NCBI GenBank assembly: GCA_025617375.2
Contig: JAMYGW020000003.1
Span: 2,728,001-2,792,000 of the forward strand
DNA length: 64,000 nucleotides
Direction: 5' to 3'
Origin: Acarospora socialis
Lineage: Eukaryota; Ascomycota; Lecanoromycetes; Acarosporales; Acarosporaceae
The first letter of the stretch is position 1. The number at the start of each line of letters is the position of its first letter. The position numbers were made by a program, and so were the translations under genes. Under the pieces are notes generated by a model. It ran no database searches. It was not told where the DNA came from and saw only the letters and a list, made by a program, of their open reading frames with translations. Shown here piece after piece: positions 38,461-51,250 of this stretch.

Positions 38461-39119
38461 GTTTCATCAGTTGAAGTAGAATATTTAATTTTAGTCTCTC
38501 ATGAACAATACAAACTGACTCAGTTGTGCAGTGTCATATTGAAGAACAAAGATATGTTATTTTGATAGTTAAAACTCTGTACAAGATAAATGAAAAGAAG
38601 TTCTTGCAGAAGATACACAAGATTTTATACATTTAACTGTGTTGACTTCTGTTCATCAACTTTGCATTTTAGAAGTTTTAGATTTAAAAGTTTAACACTG
38701 TTTTATCAGTTTTAAGCTATGCAGATTGTGAATTCTTGCATAAGATAGATGAGATTTGTGTTATTGACATAGTTTTTTAATTTTGTCTCAAAGTTAAAGC
38801 ACTCTTGAGCTTGAGTCATCATCATTATGTTTATGACATTGTGTGATGCAAAGAACTATATAATTCAATAGAAACTGCTTGATTCACACAAAAATCTAAG
38901 CATATCAGTTCATAATATCATGATCTCTTTGCAATATCACAGAAATAATAAAAAGTTTTATATAAGTAAAATAATCAGAGTATTGTTTTCAGCAAAATTA
39001 ACTAACTTTTATAAAATCTTTCTGAAGCACTTTTGAGACAACTCATTTTTAATCTCAATATTCAATATAATCAAAAGTTACTCAAGAATATTTGTGTTTA
39101 ATTGCAGTTAACAGATCAA
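38461..39119. other. Decayed interval, no gene assigned
   Basis: Partly readable on the minus strand as a possible upstream part of the 36880-38460 coiled-coil fossil, but the frame is not continuous. No other feature seen. Confidence 0.25.
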
Positions 39120-39692
39120 AAAGTCACTACTTTTAAAGTCTCACACAAAAAACTGCACAATCTTCTGATGATCTTGATCAAAATCAATGTTAATTGCTAT
39201 AATGTGCTTGTGAATGAGCAAAATGAGTGACTGAAATAAAGTTGAACATATGAATACATTTATAAAAAGTATGAAAAGCTTGTTAATCATATACAAAAAC
39301 TACTTACAATAAAGTTGTTCTTACAACAGAAACTTAATGCAGTTTATGAGATCATTCAGAGTTATCAAACTAAAATCATCAATCTTAAAAAACTGTTGAA
39401 TCACATCATTTTTTCAATAAATTTAGAATCTGACAATTTCTGTAATAACACAGAAAAACAAGTAAATTTATTGATGTCAAAGCAATTTGAAACTAAAATT
39501 GATAAACTTAAAGAAGAAAACATACTGATGAAGAAGAAGTGTGAAATTATACTGTTTAATGCTTTTAATTGTATTCTCTCTGCTGAGAAGCAGACTCAAA
39601 ATTTTAACAAAATGCATCAGAGATCAAAATTTCTCAAGATGAGTTTGATAGTTTCATTAAAAATTGATGAAGATAGTTACAGCAAACACTAA
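39120..39692 (+). pseudogene. Coiled-coil gene fossil
   Basis: Plus-strand frame of 191 codons ending at TAA 39690-39692. Only three stops, all in the first third; codons from about 39249 onward are clean. Predominantly helical with heptad-like Leu/Ile spacing (SYQTKIINLKKLLNHI, ETKIDKLKEENILMKKKCE). A further readable basic stretch follows to about 39800. Function unknown. Its low stop number makes it one of the least damaged host-type genes here. Confidence 0.5.
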
Positions 39693-40229
39693 CAAGTTAA
39701 AAAAAAAGAGAGAGTTTTACAGTGCTTGAGAATGCACAAGTTAAGACAGTTGAAGAAAAGAAATTCAGATATTAAAATTAAGAACAATTAAAATTAAAAT
39801 ACTACTGTAAATCTGCTTGTGTTATCTGCAATAGTTTGTTTGTCTTTTTTAAAGATTTTGTACTTCATTTTTGTGACTTCTCTTGCATCACTTGTTTTTT
39901 ATCTTGAAAGTTTACTTTAAAGTAAATGTGAGTAAGTATTTAACTTGACTATGAATGAAGCTGAATGATATTCACAAATCATATGCAACATAAGCTCTCA
40001 AAGACTTCAGACAAGAATATAAAACACTGCTCAATGTGTTTTTAAAGATAGTGTTCTCAATGATCATAGTATTGACTATTCACTTTAAACATTAACTTCA
40101 TAGAATGCACACAGTAAAGTTTGCTCATGTTATGATCTCAGTACAGAGTAGTCAATCTTATCAATTCTTTCTCAAGTATATCAGTAATCAATACTTTCAT
40201 AATTAATACAACATTCTTCATCTCAGTAT

Positions 40230-40980
40230 CAGACTTAAAGTTATTAAAAATTTAATTCTTCACTGACAGATGGTTCATGAGCTTTTAAAAGAAGAAGATG
40301 TCAAGTTTTTTGATGAAAATTGTTCATCACTTTCTATTGAATTCATCTCAGAGATAGTTTCTTGACTCTTTATTTTCAGATTGTGATCAAAGTCTTTGTC
40401 ACTTAAATTTAAATCAAAATATAGTAGAGATGCTCTGACAGAGTGATGCAATATTTCTTTGATGATACTAAATTTTCACTTGACAAATAATGTATTGATG
40501 TATTTGCTGATCATAAATCTTGATGAATTAATGAACTCATGAAAGTATCTCTTTTAAATTCAAATTATATCATTTAGAATTGCTTTTTCAGAATTATCTT
40601 TCTTTTCAAACATCTTTGTTGTCAGCATTTGATCTTTTATCAGCACTACAGCTAAGTTCACTCATTTACAATGATTAATTAGTGATTGAACATTACTGTC
40701 TGAGTTTTCTCTTCTTGTCATTACTGCATGCATCTTGCTCTCAATATGAACTTGATTAAGCATGAATTTCTCAAAAATAAAAATGATACATCACTGATAA
40801 ATGTCAGAAAGCTGATACAGTTATGTGTTAATTTTGTAAACAGTCTGTGTATGATTCTTCAGACTTTTTTTACACATTTTTAGTTAAATAATCTTTTCAT
40901 TGACAACATAAAAAATTTGTTTGTAGTCTTTGAGCAGTTTGTCTCTCAAGAACTCTTCAAATATCATCTTCTACTCATAT
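40230..40980 (-). pseudogene. Decayed helical protein with acidic C-terminal half
   Basis: One minus-strand frame of about 245 codons with about ten stops. Readable parts include EEFLRDKLLKDYKQIFYVV (near 40950), MLNQVHIESKMHAVMTRREN (near 40760), EILHHSVRASLLYFDLNLSD (near 40440) and an acidic/Ser-rich end (NSIESDEQFSSKNLTSSSFK, near 40300). May join, after a frame change, a helical stretch at 40990-41090. No family recognised. Confidence 0.45.
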
Positions 40981-41768
40981 ACATAAACTATTATGCTTAA
41001 ATTTTTAAGAATTTGATTTCAATAATTCTCTACTTTGACTCTGACATTCTTAAGATTGTCAATAAATTTGTTGAGATTCATATCTGATTAATTTACTGTC
41101 TCACAATATATAAAGATTGCAGATTGCAGATGCTCTTGAAGATGAGAGATTAAGATATAATGAGTCATTACAGTTTGTTAATCTGTGATTATGTTAACTA
41201 TATACTTAAGAATGAGTTAATTCTTCATCATTAAGTTCAGACTGAGTTTTTAAAATAGTGTAATTCAAGCTTGAAAGTTTCTAACACAGTGAGAATGCAA
41301 TATTCAAGATTCATTAAACATAAATAATACTCAAATGCTTAATAATCAGCACAAAAGCAACATCATAATGAAGTGAGAACATAAAATTTCTTAGTGTCTT
41401 AAAAAAAAGCATTTCTCACATACAAAGTGCTACAGAGCAAAGTAATGATAAAGAACTTCACAAGTTGTAGAACTTATTTTGACTGTCATTGTTTGAGTGC
41501 TTGTAAGACTTCAATACAAAAACTCAACTATTATATACATCTCAATAAGCAGTTCAGACTTCTACAAGCATTGCTGAAGAAACTATGTTCTTTGATGTTT
41601 TCTTGTTAGATTTATTGAGCTGTAAGCTATTTTATTGTTCTTTAAGATCTGTACTACATTGTAAAACATAGACATTGAAATGAGCATATATGTTAATAAG
41701 CATTCTTTATATTTCTATCATCAATCTTGCTATATTACTTTAGATCTTGTCTATTCACTGTCAACAGA

Positions 41769-42020
41769 TCAACAAATTCTCATCAGAATGTTCTGCAGTC
41801 TCTTGTTCTTTGAAATATAATTAAGTTTGATTAAGTTTTTTATGAAAATGCTCATTGCATGCTCTACTCTTGTTTCACTCAGCTGAATTTTCTTTTCAGT
41901 GAGTCTTTGATCATTTAGATGTGAATGATCTCTAGTCAGATAAGTAATGATAAAAGTAGTCTTGAAGTAGTTATAAGTCTTAACTGCAAACATGACAATA
42001 TTAACTGCTTTAAACATCAT
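41769..42020 (-). pseudogene. Small decayed helical protein
   Basis: Clean 83-codon frame on the minus strand (DHSHLNDQRLTEKKIQLSET, then helical RVEHAMSIFIKNLIKL) ending at 41769. It may be the N-terminal part of the fossil downstream at 40230-40980, since the interval between them is partly readable in the same direction, but the frame is not continuous. Function unknown. Confidence 0.35.
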
Positions 42021-42239
42021 ATCAATAATAATTTATACAAAGACAATGTTATTCTGAGTGTCAAAAGCAACTCAGACTGTTAAATTTGACATAATGTTCT
42101 AAGTCTGAACAAATATTGATCATTAGTATGTATTAGTATTTTCATCTAAGAATTTCACTGACAAAATATGAAAAAACACAACTGAGACTATGATGTTCTA
42201 AAATATCAAAAGTGCTGTAGATACATTAAAGAAAACAGA

Positions 42240-42720
42240 TAAATATTGTAACAATTGAAGATGAAAGTTCAGAACATCACACTGTGCTTTTTTTTAAAAA
42301 GTATCATTAAAACTCTTTACAACAATACATAAATTTCTTGTCAGTACTTTAATCTAAGTACTGATGACAAAATAGACAGATTAAGAAGCTGAAGTCAAAG
42401 TTACTTAAGTGAAGTTTATGAAATCAGTCTTGAGCTTGCATCAAAAATGCATATATCAAGAGAAGAAGCTATCAAATAGAGTACACAGCACATTTAGAGT
42501 CAAAGATCTCTTGTAAGACATGTTTTGCTTTTGTTAAATTGCTTTTTAAATCATGAAAAGTCTTCTGTATTGAAGAAAATATTAATAATATTGTGTATAA
42601 CTGTTTCATTTGTATCTACAGTGAATATGAGCAGTAAATAAAAAGAATGACTTCATTATAGTGACATGAGTATTCACTATTTTAATAAAGTGATAAGATA
42701 ACAGTACACTGTGTGACTTG
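42240..42720 (+). pseudogene. Decayed gene with CxxC pairs
   Basis: Plus-strand frame with readable ESKISCKTCFAFVKLLFKS, a later VFCIEENINN and YNCFICIYSEYEQ near 42490-42630. The C-x2-C ... C ... C-x2-C arrangement resembles small zinc-binding modules found in uncharacterised fungal proteins. Stops are frequent downstream. Zinc binding is an inference from Cys spacing. Confidence 0.35.
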
Positions 42721-43314
42721 ATCTCATGCTATAAATCACTCTTTATTATTATTATATACTGAGAAAATGCTTCTGATAGATTAACAGATTAAAAAGAATG
42801 AAGTTTAAATTGTTTAGCTCACACTGAAAAGATAAATGAGTTGTTATGTGTGTGATCTCATTTATTACTCAAAAGCATTCATTCACTGATATCTTCACTC
42901 ACACACAACATTGTAACAATATAAGAAGATCTTCACTGTATCATTTCTTATGTATTTACTATACTTGAATACATCTGTAGATTTTTCACTTAATTGTGTA
43001 ATAACTGATGACTGCTCTTATGTCTGTATTTTGACATATTATGTATGCTTTAATTTAAAATTTTAATTGAAGCTGTGATTATCTAATCAATTAATATTGT
43101 CATAGATTGAGTAAGTATCTATTTATTAAAATTCAATCATCATTTTGCTGAACATTTTCTTTTATCTTACATCTTTTACTGCTACACAACTCTTTACAAG
43201 AGCACTTGTATGTTATTTTATCAAGTTAAAGAAACTCTAACTATTTACAGATATACAGCACTGAAAGAGATGGTCTGTTAAACTCATGTGCAATTGTAAA
43301 CATTATTGAATTAA

Positions 43315-43362
43315 CTAAACTGAAACTTCATTCTCAACTGACTTATAATTATCATCATTCTT

Positions 43363-43403
<41 letters not shown>

Positions 43404-44265
43404 TCTTGTCATTCTCATCATTCTTGTCATTCTTGTCATTCTTGTTGTTTTTGTTGTTCTTGTTATTCTTGTTGTTCTTGTTATTCTTGTTGCTCTTGTT
43501 GTTCTTGTTGCTCTTGTTGTTCTTGTTATTCTTATTATTCTTGTTATTCTCATTATTTTTATCATTCTCATCATTCTTGTCATTCTTAAACTTCTTAAAC
43601 TTTTTATACTTCTTGATTTTGTATTCATTCTTTACATTAATATTCATCAAGTCTTTATTGTCAGAATTCTCAGAATCATTCTTGATCTCATTATTGCTGT
43701 GATCAACTCTACTCTCAAGATTGAGATTCTTCATAATCTTGATTACTTACTTATGTTCTTCTTGTTTACTGCATTCAATATGTATATCTTCACTGTATGT
43801 TTCTTGTTTCAACAGTCTCTTGATCTCAGTCTGAAGAATCTTTTCAAATTTGTCTTAATAAATAATTAATCTTCTCTTTTCTATTTCATTCAGCACTACT
43901 TCTGACTCATTAACTTGATCAAGAAGTGAATTTAATGCTTTGATTAACTCTGCTGAAGACATCTTGCAGTGAAGACTGATGAGAGAATTCTTAAAATTAA
44001 GTGAGAAAAAACTCACTAGAGAAATTGATGTTTGCACAATGTCTTTATCTTCAATGAACTTACATTTTTTTATCTTTTCTTCTTCTAAAATACAATCAAG
44101 TTGATTGAACAAAACAGAATGCTTTTATTTGTCTGTCAGCACATGATTGAAAATATGTAAATAATTTACTTGATGATATTTATAGATGAATTTAAACTTT
44201 GATAATTCATTAAAACATAAGTTATTAAGTTTTCTCTTTGTGCTGAAAACACTTAACTGATTCAT
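43315..44265 (-). pseudogene. Gene fossil with Lys/Asn/Asp low-complexity tail
   Basis: Single minus-strand frame of 317 codons from ATG 44263-44265 (MNQLSVFSTKRKLNN) to TAG 43315-43317, with only three internal stops, so it is the best-preserved host-type gene in the window. The N-terminal two thirds are helical and charged (MSSAELIKALNSLLDQVNES near 43960, KIKKCKFIEDKD near 44060). The last third is an extended Lys/Asn tract (KNNKNNKSN repeats) and a run of 13 Asp, coded by a microsatellite at 43361-43560. No enzymatic motif seen. The plus-strand Leu/Phe-rich frames over the tail are shadows. Confidence 0.55.
43361..43560. repeat. Trinucleotide microsatellite tract
   Basis: (ATC)n followed by TTCTTG/TTATTC/TTGTTG-type triplets. 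It keeps the frame of the minus-strand gene, coding Asp and then Lys/Asn runs. Confidence 0.85.
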
Positions 44266-44984
44266 TATGACTGTTGTGCTTTAATGTAGTGTATCTATGA
44301 ACTGTAAATCACTGAGTATCAATGTGATGCTTTTTATTGTTTATGAATATCTTGCTGCTGAATCTCTTGCAAATATATGCTTCTGTGAAATAATTGAAGC
44401 AATTACTTTTTTTTGATATCTTGAGACAGTTCTTTTAACTGAAAGTCAGCTTCAATCATGCTGCTGTATGAAGTAAGAATGATTTACTTTGATTTTTAAC
44501 TGTTGCAATTTGTTGTTCATTTCATTTAATATTACTATTTGATTCACTTCAGATCATATTGAAAAGTAAAGAGAAAGAAAAGATAATTTTTAATGTTGCT
44601 GTTGAAAAAAGAATATCTGAGTGAGAAAAGTTTGCAACTAGCATAGCAGCAGACTAAAAATTTAATTCATTGAATCTGTCATCAGAGACTGACACTGACT
44701 TGCTACATACATACTATATGTAGATACTTTCTGTACATGAACTTACTGTTTTTTTATAATTTTATGATTTAAGTGTTTTTCAGAAATGACTCATGTATTA
44801 ATAAGAGAGTTTTGATATATCATTTCACATCATTCTTATACTGAGTAATTTCATAATCAGAATTTTCTTTTAACTCATGATACAAACAGATCTGTCTTTG
44901 CTAAATATAGTTAACAAGCTAAAATTGAATTATAGTTCTTAGAGTGACTTCTTCACATGACTTCATATTCTTAGAAATTTCAAC

Positions 44985-45416
44985 TTGAATCTTAAACAAG
45001 CAGTAATTCACTGTAGAGAAAATACTCATCAACAAAAACAGTCAGAATCAGATCAAACAAATATGTTAAATGATAAATTATTCAAATTTATCTTTATAAA
45101 TATTGTAATTAAATGCAATCTGAGTTTCACTGTTGCACTTAAGATTACTTTGATTCAATTGCAAATATTGAAATGAGCATCAAAGCTGAATCAATCACAA
45201 AAAATAGAGTGACTAATCAGAGAAAATGACTGACTGAGACAAGAACTCATATATTAACACAAAATACATAATACTAGTAGAAGTCTTGTGAGAGAGACAA
45301 AGAACATTGTGAAAAAACTGCAGTAAGTGATTTTCAAATTTCAAAAAGCACAAAAGAAGATCAATTATGATTTTGACAAGAAAGTTACTTCTATGTAAAG
45401 TGTGTCAGATGAGTAA
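44985..45416 (+). pseudogene. Small coiled-coil family, copy 2
   Basis: Frame of 144 codons from ATG 44985 to TAA 45414-45416. The first 63 codons are clean; a C-terminal coil follows with six stops. The segment IRENDxLRQELIY, then LVRETKNIVKKLQ, matches the pattern of the copies at 36447, 62602 and 63330. Begins MNLKQAVIHCRENTHQQKQS. Function unknown; grouped by the shared coil signature. Confidence 0.5.
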
Positions 45417-46490
45417 GAAAAATCACAATAAATATTAATTAATTTATGAATCTTTTTTAGCAGTATCTTCAAGACTACACTTAATTTTCATATAGTTTGT
45501 CATGTACTGAAAGCAGTAAAAGTTCTTAGTATTTATCTTCAACTTCTTGTTTAAACTAAAACTTTCTCTGACTAACAATCATAACAACAATAAACTCAAG
45601 CAGAAATCAAAGAATCTCATTACAAAACATCAGACAATATTCATTTCAAGATTTTTCAGAATGTTTTTTTTCTTTTTATACAATATAAAAGCTTAACTGC
45701 TTGCATATCAACATATAAAAAATGTAATCAGTCACAAGCTGAATAAAGTCATGTCAGTGACAGCTCTGCACACAATGTTTACATTAATGCTGAACATCAC
45801 TTAATGAAGTTAATGCAACAAGCAAAGATAATATTTATACATTCAAAAGCATCTTCTGAGATGAATGTTACTATAGTTCAAAAACTACAAGATATATTCT
45901 GTAAACTTAAAATTGAGAATAAAGTAAAAGATTGACACAGAGAAAGTAAGTGATGATAAAAAGAGAAAGAATATTTAAACAAAGTTAATTTAGCAAAAAT
46001 CTCAGTAAGAACTGTCAAAAAATACTGTTCATACTTTAATTAGAATGATCAGTTATAAAGTTTAAGAAATTACAAAAGAATTATTTTTTTACTCTTAATT
46101 CTTACAGTTCTATATCAGATATCTAGTGAAGAAACTCAGTTGTATGACTATATTTTTAGATTTTATTCAGTCTAAAAATACTTCAATATCATAATTGTCT
46201 CAAAGATAGTTTATTGCAGATAGTCTTAAGAGTTATAAGTGCAGCTATGAACTACAGACTGTTCTATGAATTCAGTATATTGTGTATGATGTTTAAATTA
46301 AAAAGTATAAAACTGTTAACTTTGATCAGTCATGAACAGAAGATGATGATTGTTTCTTGAGTACTATAAATAAACTGTACAAATAATAAATTCTTGAAGC
46401 AGAAGCAAGTCTTTAACTTTTGAACAACTATAATTGAAAATGTGAAATTTCTGTGTCAAAGAGCTTCACTGAGCTCTTATTCTTTAATGT
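45417..46490. other. Decayed interval, no gene assigned
   Basis: Plus-strand stretches near 45780-45930 read as possible coding (HHLMKLMQQAKIIFIHSK, then EMNVTIVQKLQDIFCKLKIE) but cannot be joined to a gene. No repeats noted. Confidence 0.25.
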
Positions 46491-46766
46491 TTACATGATA
46501 ATCTGATAAGAGTAGACATGATGATAATGATAAATTTCATAAACAACTTTTATCTGAAATGAGTGTTTCAGCAGAGTAAAACAAGCTGATTTCACACATT
46601 TTAAGCAAATATCTGAATCAAAATTCTCTTCAAAAATGAGAAAATGATGTTTCTGATAGCTTAATAATTGAACTTTATTACAGATTAAGCAGATGTACTT
46701 AGAAATGAACTGATCTTCATATAAATTTTGTTCAATATTAGGTGATCTTGCTTTTAGAAAACTCAA
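46491..46766 (-). pseudogene. Decayed Cys-rich protein, possible zinc ribbon
   Basis: Clean 91-codon minus-strand frame with YICLICNK (C-x2-C) followed about 28 residues later by DICLKCVKSAC (C-x2-C-x3-C). The two Cys pairs suggest a zinc-binding fold. The end is His/Tyr-rich. Family unknown. The clean frame in this AT-rich, stop-laden region supports real coding ancestry. Confidence 0.4.
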
Positions 46767-46819
46767 TATTTGATGTTTAATTGAAGTCTGTCAAATGAGT
46801 GAATAAAATTTAGTAAAAA

Positions 46820-47300
46820 TGACTGTCAGTGAAGAAGATTCACTGTCTGATGAGAAAACAGAATTACTTGCTCATTTTTTCAGTTATAGCTTGTACACTC
46901 TTTGTGATCTTTCTTATTCATTTTGAGCAAATTATTGATGCAAGAAACAATGAGTTCTTTTGATGACAGAGCTTCTAGAAACATATATATAAAGTTTTAT
47001 ATTAGATAAACATTACACAAGTAAAAGAGACAGACAAAAATAGTCAGTGATCAACATAACAAATGGTTTTCAAATATAGATCTTGACAGCTAATATTAAG
47101 TCAAAGTTACTCAGTCTATGTTTATCTCTAACATGCTGATATCTAAATGTCTTATTAAGTTCTCAGAGTTTCTTTATCTTCATGAAGTATGTAGTTGCTA
47201 AAAAACTATCTAAGAAAAAACTCTGCATATATGTCTCTATCTCTCAGATGTGCATTTTTTATCTGAGTATTAAGTTTATAAGCACATAACAACAATAAAA
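46820..47300 (+). pseudogene. Decayed gene, function unknown
   Basis: Plus-strand frame starting MTVSEEDSLSDEKTELLAHF and readable for about 160 codons with around ten stops, including LDKHYTSKRDRQK and KYVVAKKLSKKKLC. It starts about 50 bp from the divergent minus-strand Cys-rich fossil. No domain recognised. Confidence 0.35.
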
Positions 47301-47949
47301 ATGCAAAGTAATTCAATAAAACACATCAGAGAGTGAGATCAAGATTTATGCTCTATTCATATTAATTTTTTCACTGTCAAGCAAAGCTGACAATTACATC
47401 AGTGCAGTATGAAGTGCTGTAAACAATTTGATGTAGACTTTGCTGAATAGTAATGTAAGTGTCATGTGATAAATAGAGTGACTTTGTTTTTAATTTTATA
47501 CTGTAAGCAGCAACAGTCAGATGATGTAGTTCTTGTAAACAGTAATTTTTCAAAAATGTCTGATAAAGTTCTCAATGAAATGAGACAAGCAGAATGTGAT
47601 TGATAGAATGAAATAAATAACATTTAATAAAGTTATAAGAAGCTTAGAGCTCAATCTGAATGATAATGATTTGATATTGTTAATGATTAAATAGTATTGT
47701 TTCTTTTATAGTCTTCTATCAGCTTCTTGCATCTTTAAGATTCTTTATGTAATAGTTAATGAGTGAGTAATCAATCAGCTTAAGATTTTATTGATTATGA
47801 TTGCATATGACTAACTTATACTTAATAGATGATCAAAATGCAGTTGCAGTCTTTACATCTAGTCTAATTAAGATCAAGTACTGTTACTAATGTTAATCTG
47901 ATTGTTCTCTTTTAAATGCTTTGAAAATTTAATCTAAAAGATAAGAAGT

Positions 47950-48113
47950 TGTTTTGAATCATATTTTGTGTCAAGTCTTTCTTAAACATTCATGAGTGTT
48001 CTGCATTGATCTTTTTCAGTCTGCTTCACAAAACTGTTCTGTTTTACATATTTCTTGTATTGATGCTTAATCTGTTTATACTTTTTCTCTTGATTTAACT
48101 CTTCATGTGACAT
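47950..48113 (-). pseudogene. Small decayed basic protein
   Basis: Minus-strand frame from ATG 48111-48113 reading MSHEELNQEKKYKQIKHQYK and KQTEKDQCRTL, highly basic and helical. Stops begin after about 43 codons. Function unknown; too short to assign. Confidence 0.3.
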
Positions 48114-48492
48114 TGTTATTGTATTGAATGCAGTGTTGTTTTAATGACACTGATTCAAATTCAGAGTAAAGAGTTGCATTAAAAGTTTAGAGTTAGCTGC
48201 TGCTCATGATGATAGTTAGTATAAGAGTGTAGATGTAAAGTAAGATTAATATGATTACATGTTATATAAGAAGTAACTCATTTTACATTTCACAAATCAC
48301 AAAACAAATCACAATTAAGCAAGCAGACTTAAGTGATATTCACAGAGCTGCTTAAGCTCATTATCAGTTCATTACAAACAGTTTTTGATAGACAAAATAT
48401 CAGATATTCTCAATCAAGCAATTAAGTCTTTACTGCAGCAAAATTATTCACACAGTAAAATACAGACAATACTGCATCAGAAGTGAAAGATA

Positions 48493-51250
48493 ATGATTTT
48501 ACTTGCTGTTGTCTGACTGCATTTCTCAGTCACAGTTCATTTGCATTCAACAATCAACACTTTTACTGTCAAATTCTCATCTCTTAAAACTATAACAGTG
48601 ATCTTCACTCTACTCAGATCTTTTAAAGATCTTTGTTTTTTAGATTTGTATTAGATTGAATAAGATTATGATTTTCTCTTTAATGAATACTTAGTAATAT
48701 GTGTAGAATCTTTTTACACAGATGTTGAAGATTGTAAAATTTATTGAGACAATATTTAGCAGCAACAGTTTCAGAATAAAGAGAATTTAGTGTATTTAAA
48801 AGAGATTGATGAAGTACTGAGAAAACTATTTGATGATGTGACATCATTTACTATGTTTTCTCTTGAAAACATATTGAGCAACTATGTGACTGCAAAACTT
48901 AAGCAAGTAATGAAAAATGAACTAACAACATGTTCAAATCTTAAAACTTCTCAAGATTATCTTGTTGCTGTGACACATACTATTGAGAGTCAAAAACAAC
49001 TAAATCTTTTCAAGTTATTCTTAAAGACAGATACTTGTCTCTTGAGTACTTGCAAACATTATTTTGATATTCATTTGTCATATGTTTATATCTCAATAAA
49101 TCATATCAAGTTTGCATTTCATGTCAAAAACTTCTATCTAAAATCTGCAAATCTGCTGCATGTCAGAGCTCTTAAATTATGAGTTTTCATTAATTCACAA
49201 TGCATTCACAAGCTGAAAGAACATTTAGCAAAATTGTTGAATATTTTATCAAAATACAGTCAATTTCTTCATCACAAGAAGCTTCTTTCATCACTCTCAG
49301 TTTTTTATTCATAACAAATTCAGTTCTCTCTGATTATTTAATAATCAGATGATCTGATTTTTATTGATTCAAATGTATATTATTATGATGTCAATCTTGA
49401 TTCAAATATTGTGAAGACAATAAATTATTTCAATTCAGATTAAATTGTATCATTTACTTACAGAGATTGTGCAAAGAATAAAAGTTGTGAGAATACTAAA
49501 CACATGTTAAGTGTTCAGATGAAAATAAAAAGTACTTAAGTTTTAAATATTGAGAATTATCAGAAAATAGAGTTCAAAATAAGTTACTCTAAGCAATATA
49601 GTTATTCACAGACATCAACATCAACATAGACTAATATGATGCTAAGATTATAAAGCAATGATGTTTCAATAAAGAAGTATTTTGAATCAATACTCATTTC
49701 AAAACACATAACTACTCAATCAGCTCAAAGTCTCAAACAAAGTTTGAAAGATAAAACAGAGAAAGATGAGAAACAGAAAAAACAAAAAGACAAGAACAAT
49801 GAAATAAAGATAAAGAAGAAAGAAGAGAGTGAGAAGAATAAGAAGAGTGAGATAAAAAAGAATGAAAAAAGTAAGAATGAAGTAAGCAAGAAGAATAAGA
49901 AAAGAAAGATCAAAAATAATAATAATAATGAGATCAGAAAGAATGAAGAGAGTAAGAGTGAAGTAAGTAAGAAAAATGAGAAAAGCAAGATCAAAAATAA
50001 TGATAATGATGAGATCAGAAAGAATGAAGAGAGTGAGAGTGAAGTAAGTAAGAAGAATGAGAAAAACAAAATTAAAAATAATGATAATGATAAGATCAGA
50101 AAGAAAGAAAAGAGTGAGAATAAAGTGAGTAAGAAAAATGAGAAAAACAAGATCAAGAATGATGATAATGATGAGATCAGAAAGAATGAAGAAAGTGTGA
50201 GTGAAGTAAGTAAGAAGAATGAGAAAAGTCAGAACAAGAATGACAATAATGATGAAGAAAGTGTGACTGAGAAGAATAAGAAGATTAAGATAAGAATAAA
50301 TCAGATAAATAAATCAGATAAAGATAAATGATGTAGTGCAGATGCTGAGAATGCTGAAATAAATAATGTAAAAAAAATTGATGAAATGTGAACAGAGACT
50401 CTGAAAAGACACAGCAATGAGTAAGAAGATGCAAGAATATTCAAGTTTAATGAACTGAAAAACACTGAGCTGAACAAGACAAATAACTCTGATGTCAATC
50501 TTGAAAAAGTTAAAAAAATATTTGAAGACATACAGAAGCAAAAGAGCACAGAGAGTATAGAGAGTGGTGAATTTTGCAAAATCATCAATTTTACTTTAAA
50601 AAAAATGATGATGATGAAGAAGAAAAAAAGAAAAACTTTAATGCTGATAAAAAATCATCAGCATATGAAGCAGATAATAGTGTTAATGAAATACAGTGAT
50701 GAATATGATATGCAATTCATCATCATAAAAAATTTACTTGATCTTTATTCTCAAGTACTATGCAAAGTACAAAGCAACTTCAATATGATTTCTCTTGCTT
50801 TAACTTTACTTAATAGTTTGCTCAGAAGATCTGATTGAATGATCATGTTATACTTTATATATTTAAAGATTTATTTCTGTTTAACAACAAGACACAGATT
50901 CTGAATTTCATCAATTTTATGAAAGTCTTGAAGAAGAAAAATACTATGTTTCTTCATCTTAAATCTAATATGACACATCTTATTGCATCATATTATTGAA
51001 GTGATCACTGATGTCTTTTCATCATTAATCTTTCAGATAAAACACTTAAGATATATAACACTATTAAAGAGATGAACTTTGCTGCATAATTTCTTGAGAA
51101 TTTTCTTTTGATATCTGTTTGATAAACTATGACACACAAACAAATATGTTCAACTTTATGTCAGATTTTCAAAATGCTGATATTGTATTTAAACTCTTTC
51201 TTAAGACTGTTGATCAGATCAATTACAGTGTTTTTATTATTACTCATAGT
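48493..51250 (+). pseudogene. Ulp1-like (C48) cysteine protease gene fossil with repeat linker
   Basis: One frame runs from ATG 48493 for about 700 codons with around 17 stops. It covers an N-terminal helical region (with a clean 130-codon stretch at 48790-49182), then a Lys/Glu/Asn/Ser linker (49744-50331) with 27-residue tandem repeats, and an acidic region. After a frame change at the poly-A run near 50598-50605, the C-terminal part matches Ulp1/SENP proteases: LNDHVILYIFKDLF near 50832 (family WLND), SDH at 51003-51008 (catalytic His, followed by a stop where Trp is expected), and CLFIINLSDKTLKIYN to 51059 (family YD, here Asn). The catalytic Cys region is not clearly readable. Ulp1 proteases remove SUMO from proteins; in fungi such domains also occur in KDZ- and CACTA-type transposon proteins, and this sequence does not decide between the two. 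Confidence 0.55.
49891..50250 (+). repeat. 81-bp in-frame minisatellite, about 4.5 copies
   Basis: Tandem units of 27 codons reading KNEKxKIKNNDNDEIRKNEE followed by SxSEVSK. Copies start at 49891, 49972, 50053 and 50134, with a partial copy from 50215. The unit length keeps the reading frame. It forms the linker of the Ulp1-like fossil. Confidence 0.85.

Noticed and set aside
40560-40980. Plus-strand hydrophobic frame resembling a membrane protein
   Set aside because: The minus strand over the same bases reads as a charged, Ser/Asp-rich protein with an ATG and better codon pattern, so the plus frame is taken as a shadow.
43406-43702. Phe/Leu-rich plus-strand frame with apparent membrane helices
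   Set aside because: Antisense shadow of the Lys/Asn/Asp microsatellite tail.
49725-50156. Leu/Phe/Ser-rich minus-strand frame
   Set aside because: It is the mirror of the Lys/Glu repeat linker of the Ulp1-like fossil; its apparent membrane segments are an antisense shadow.
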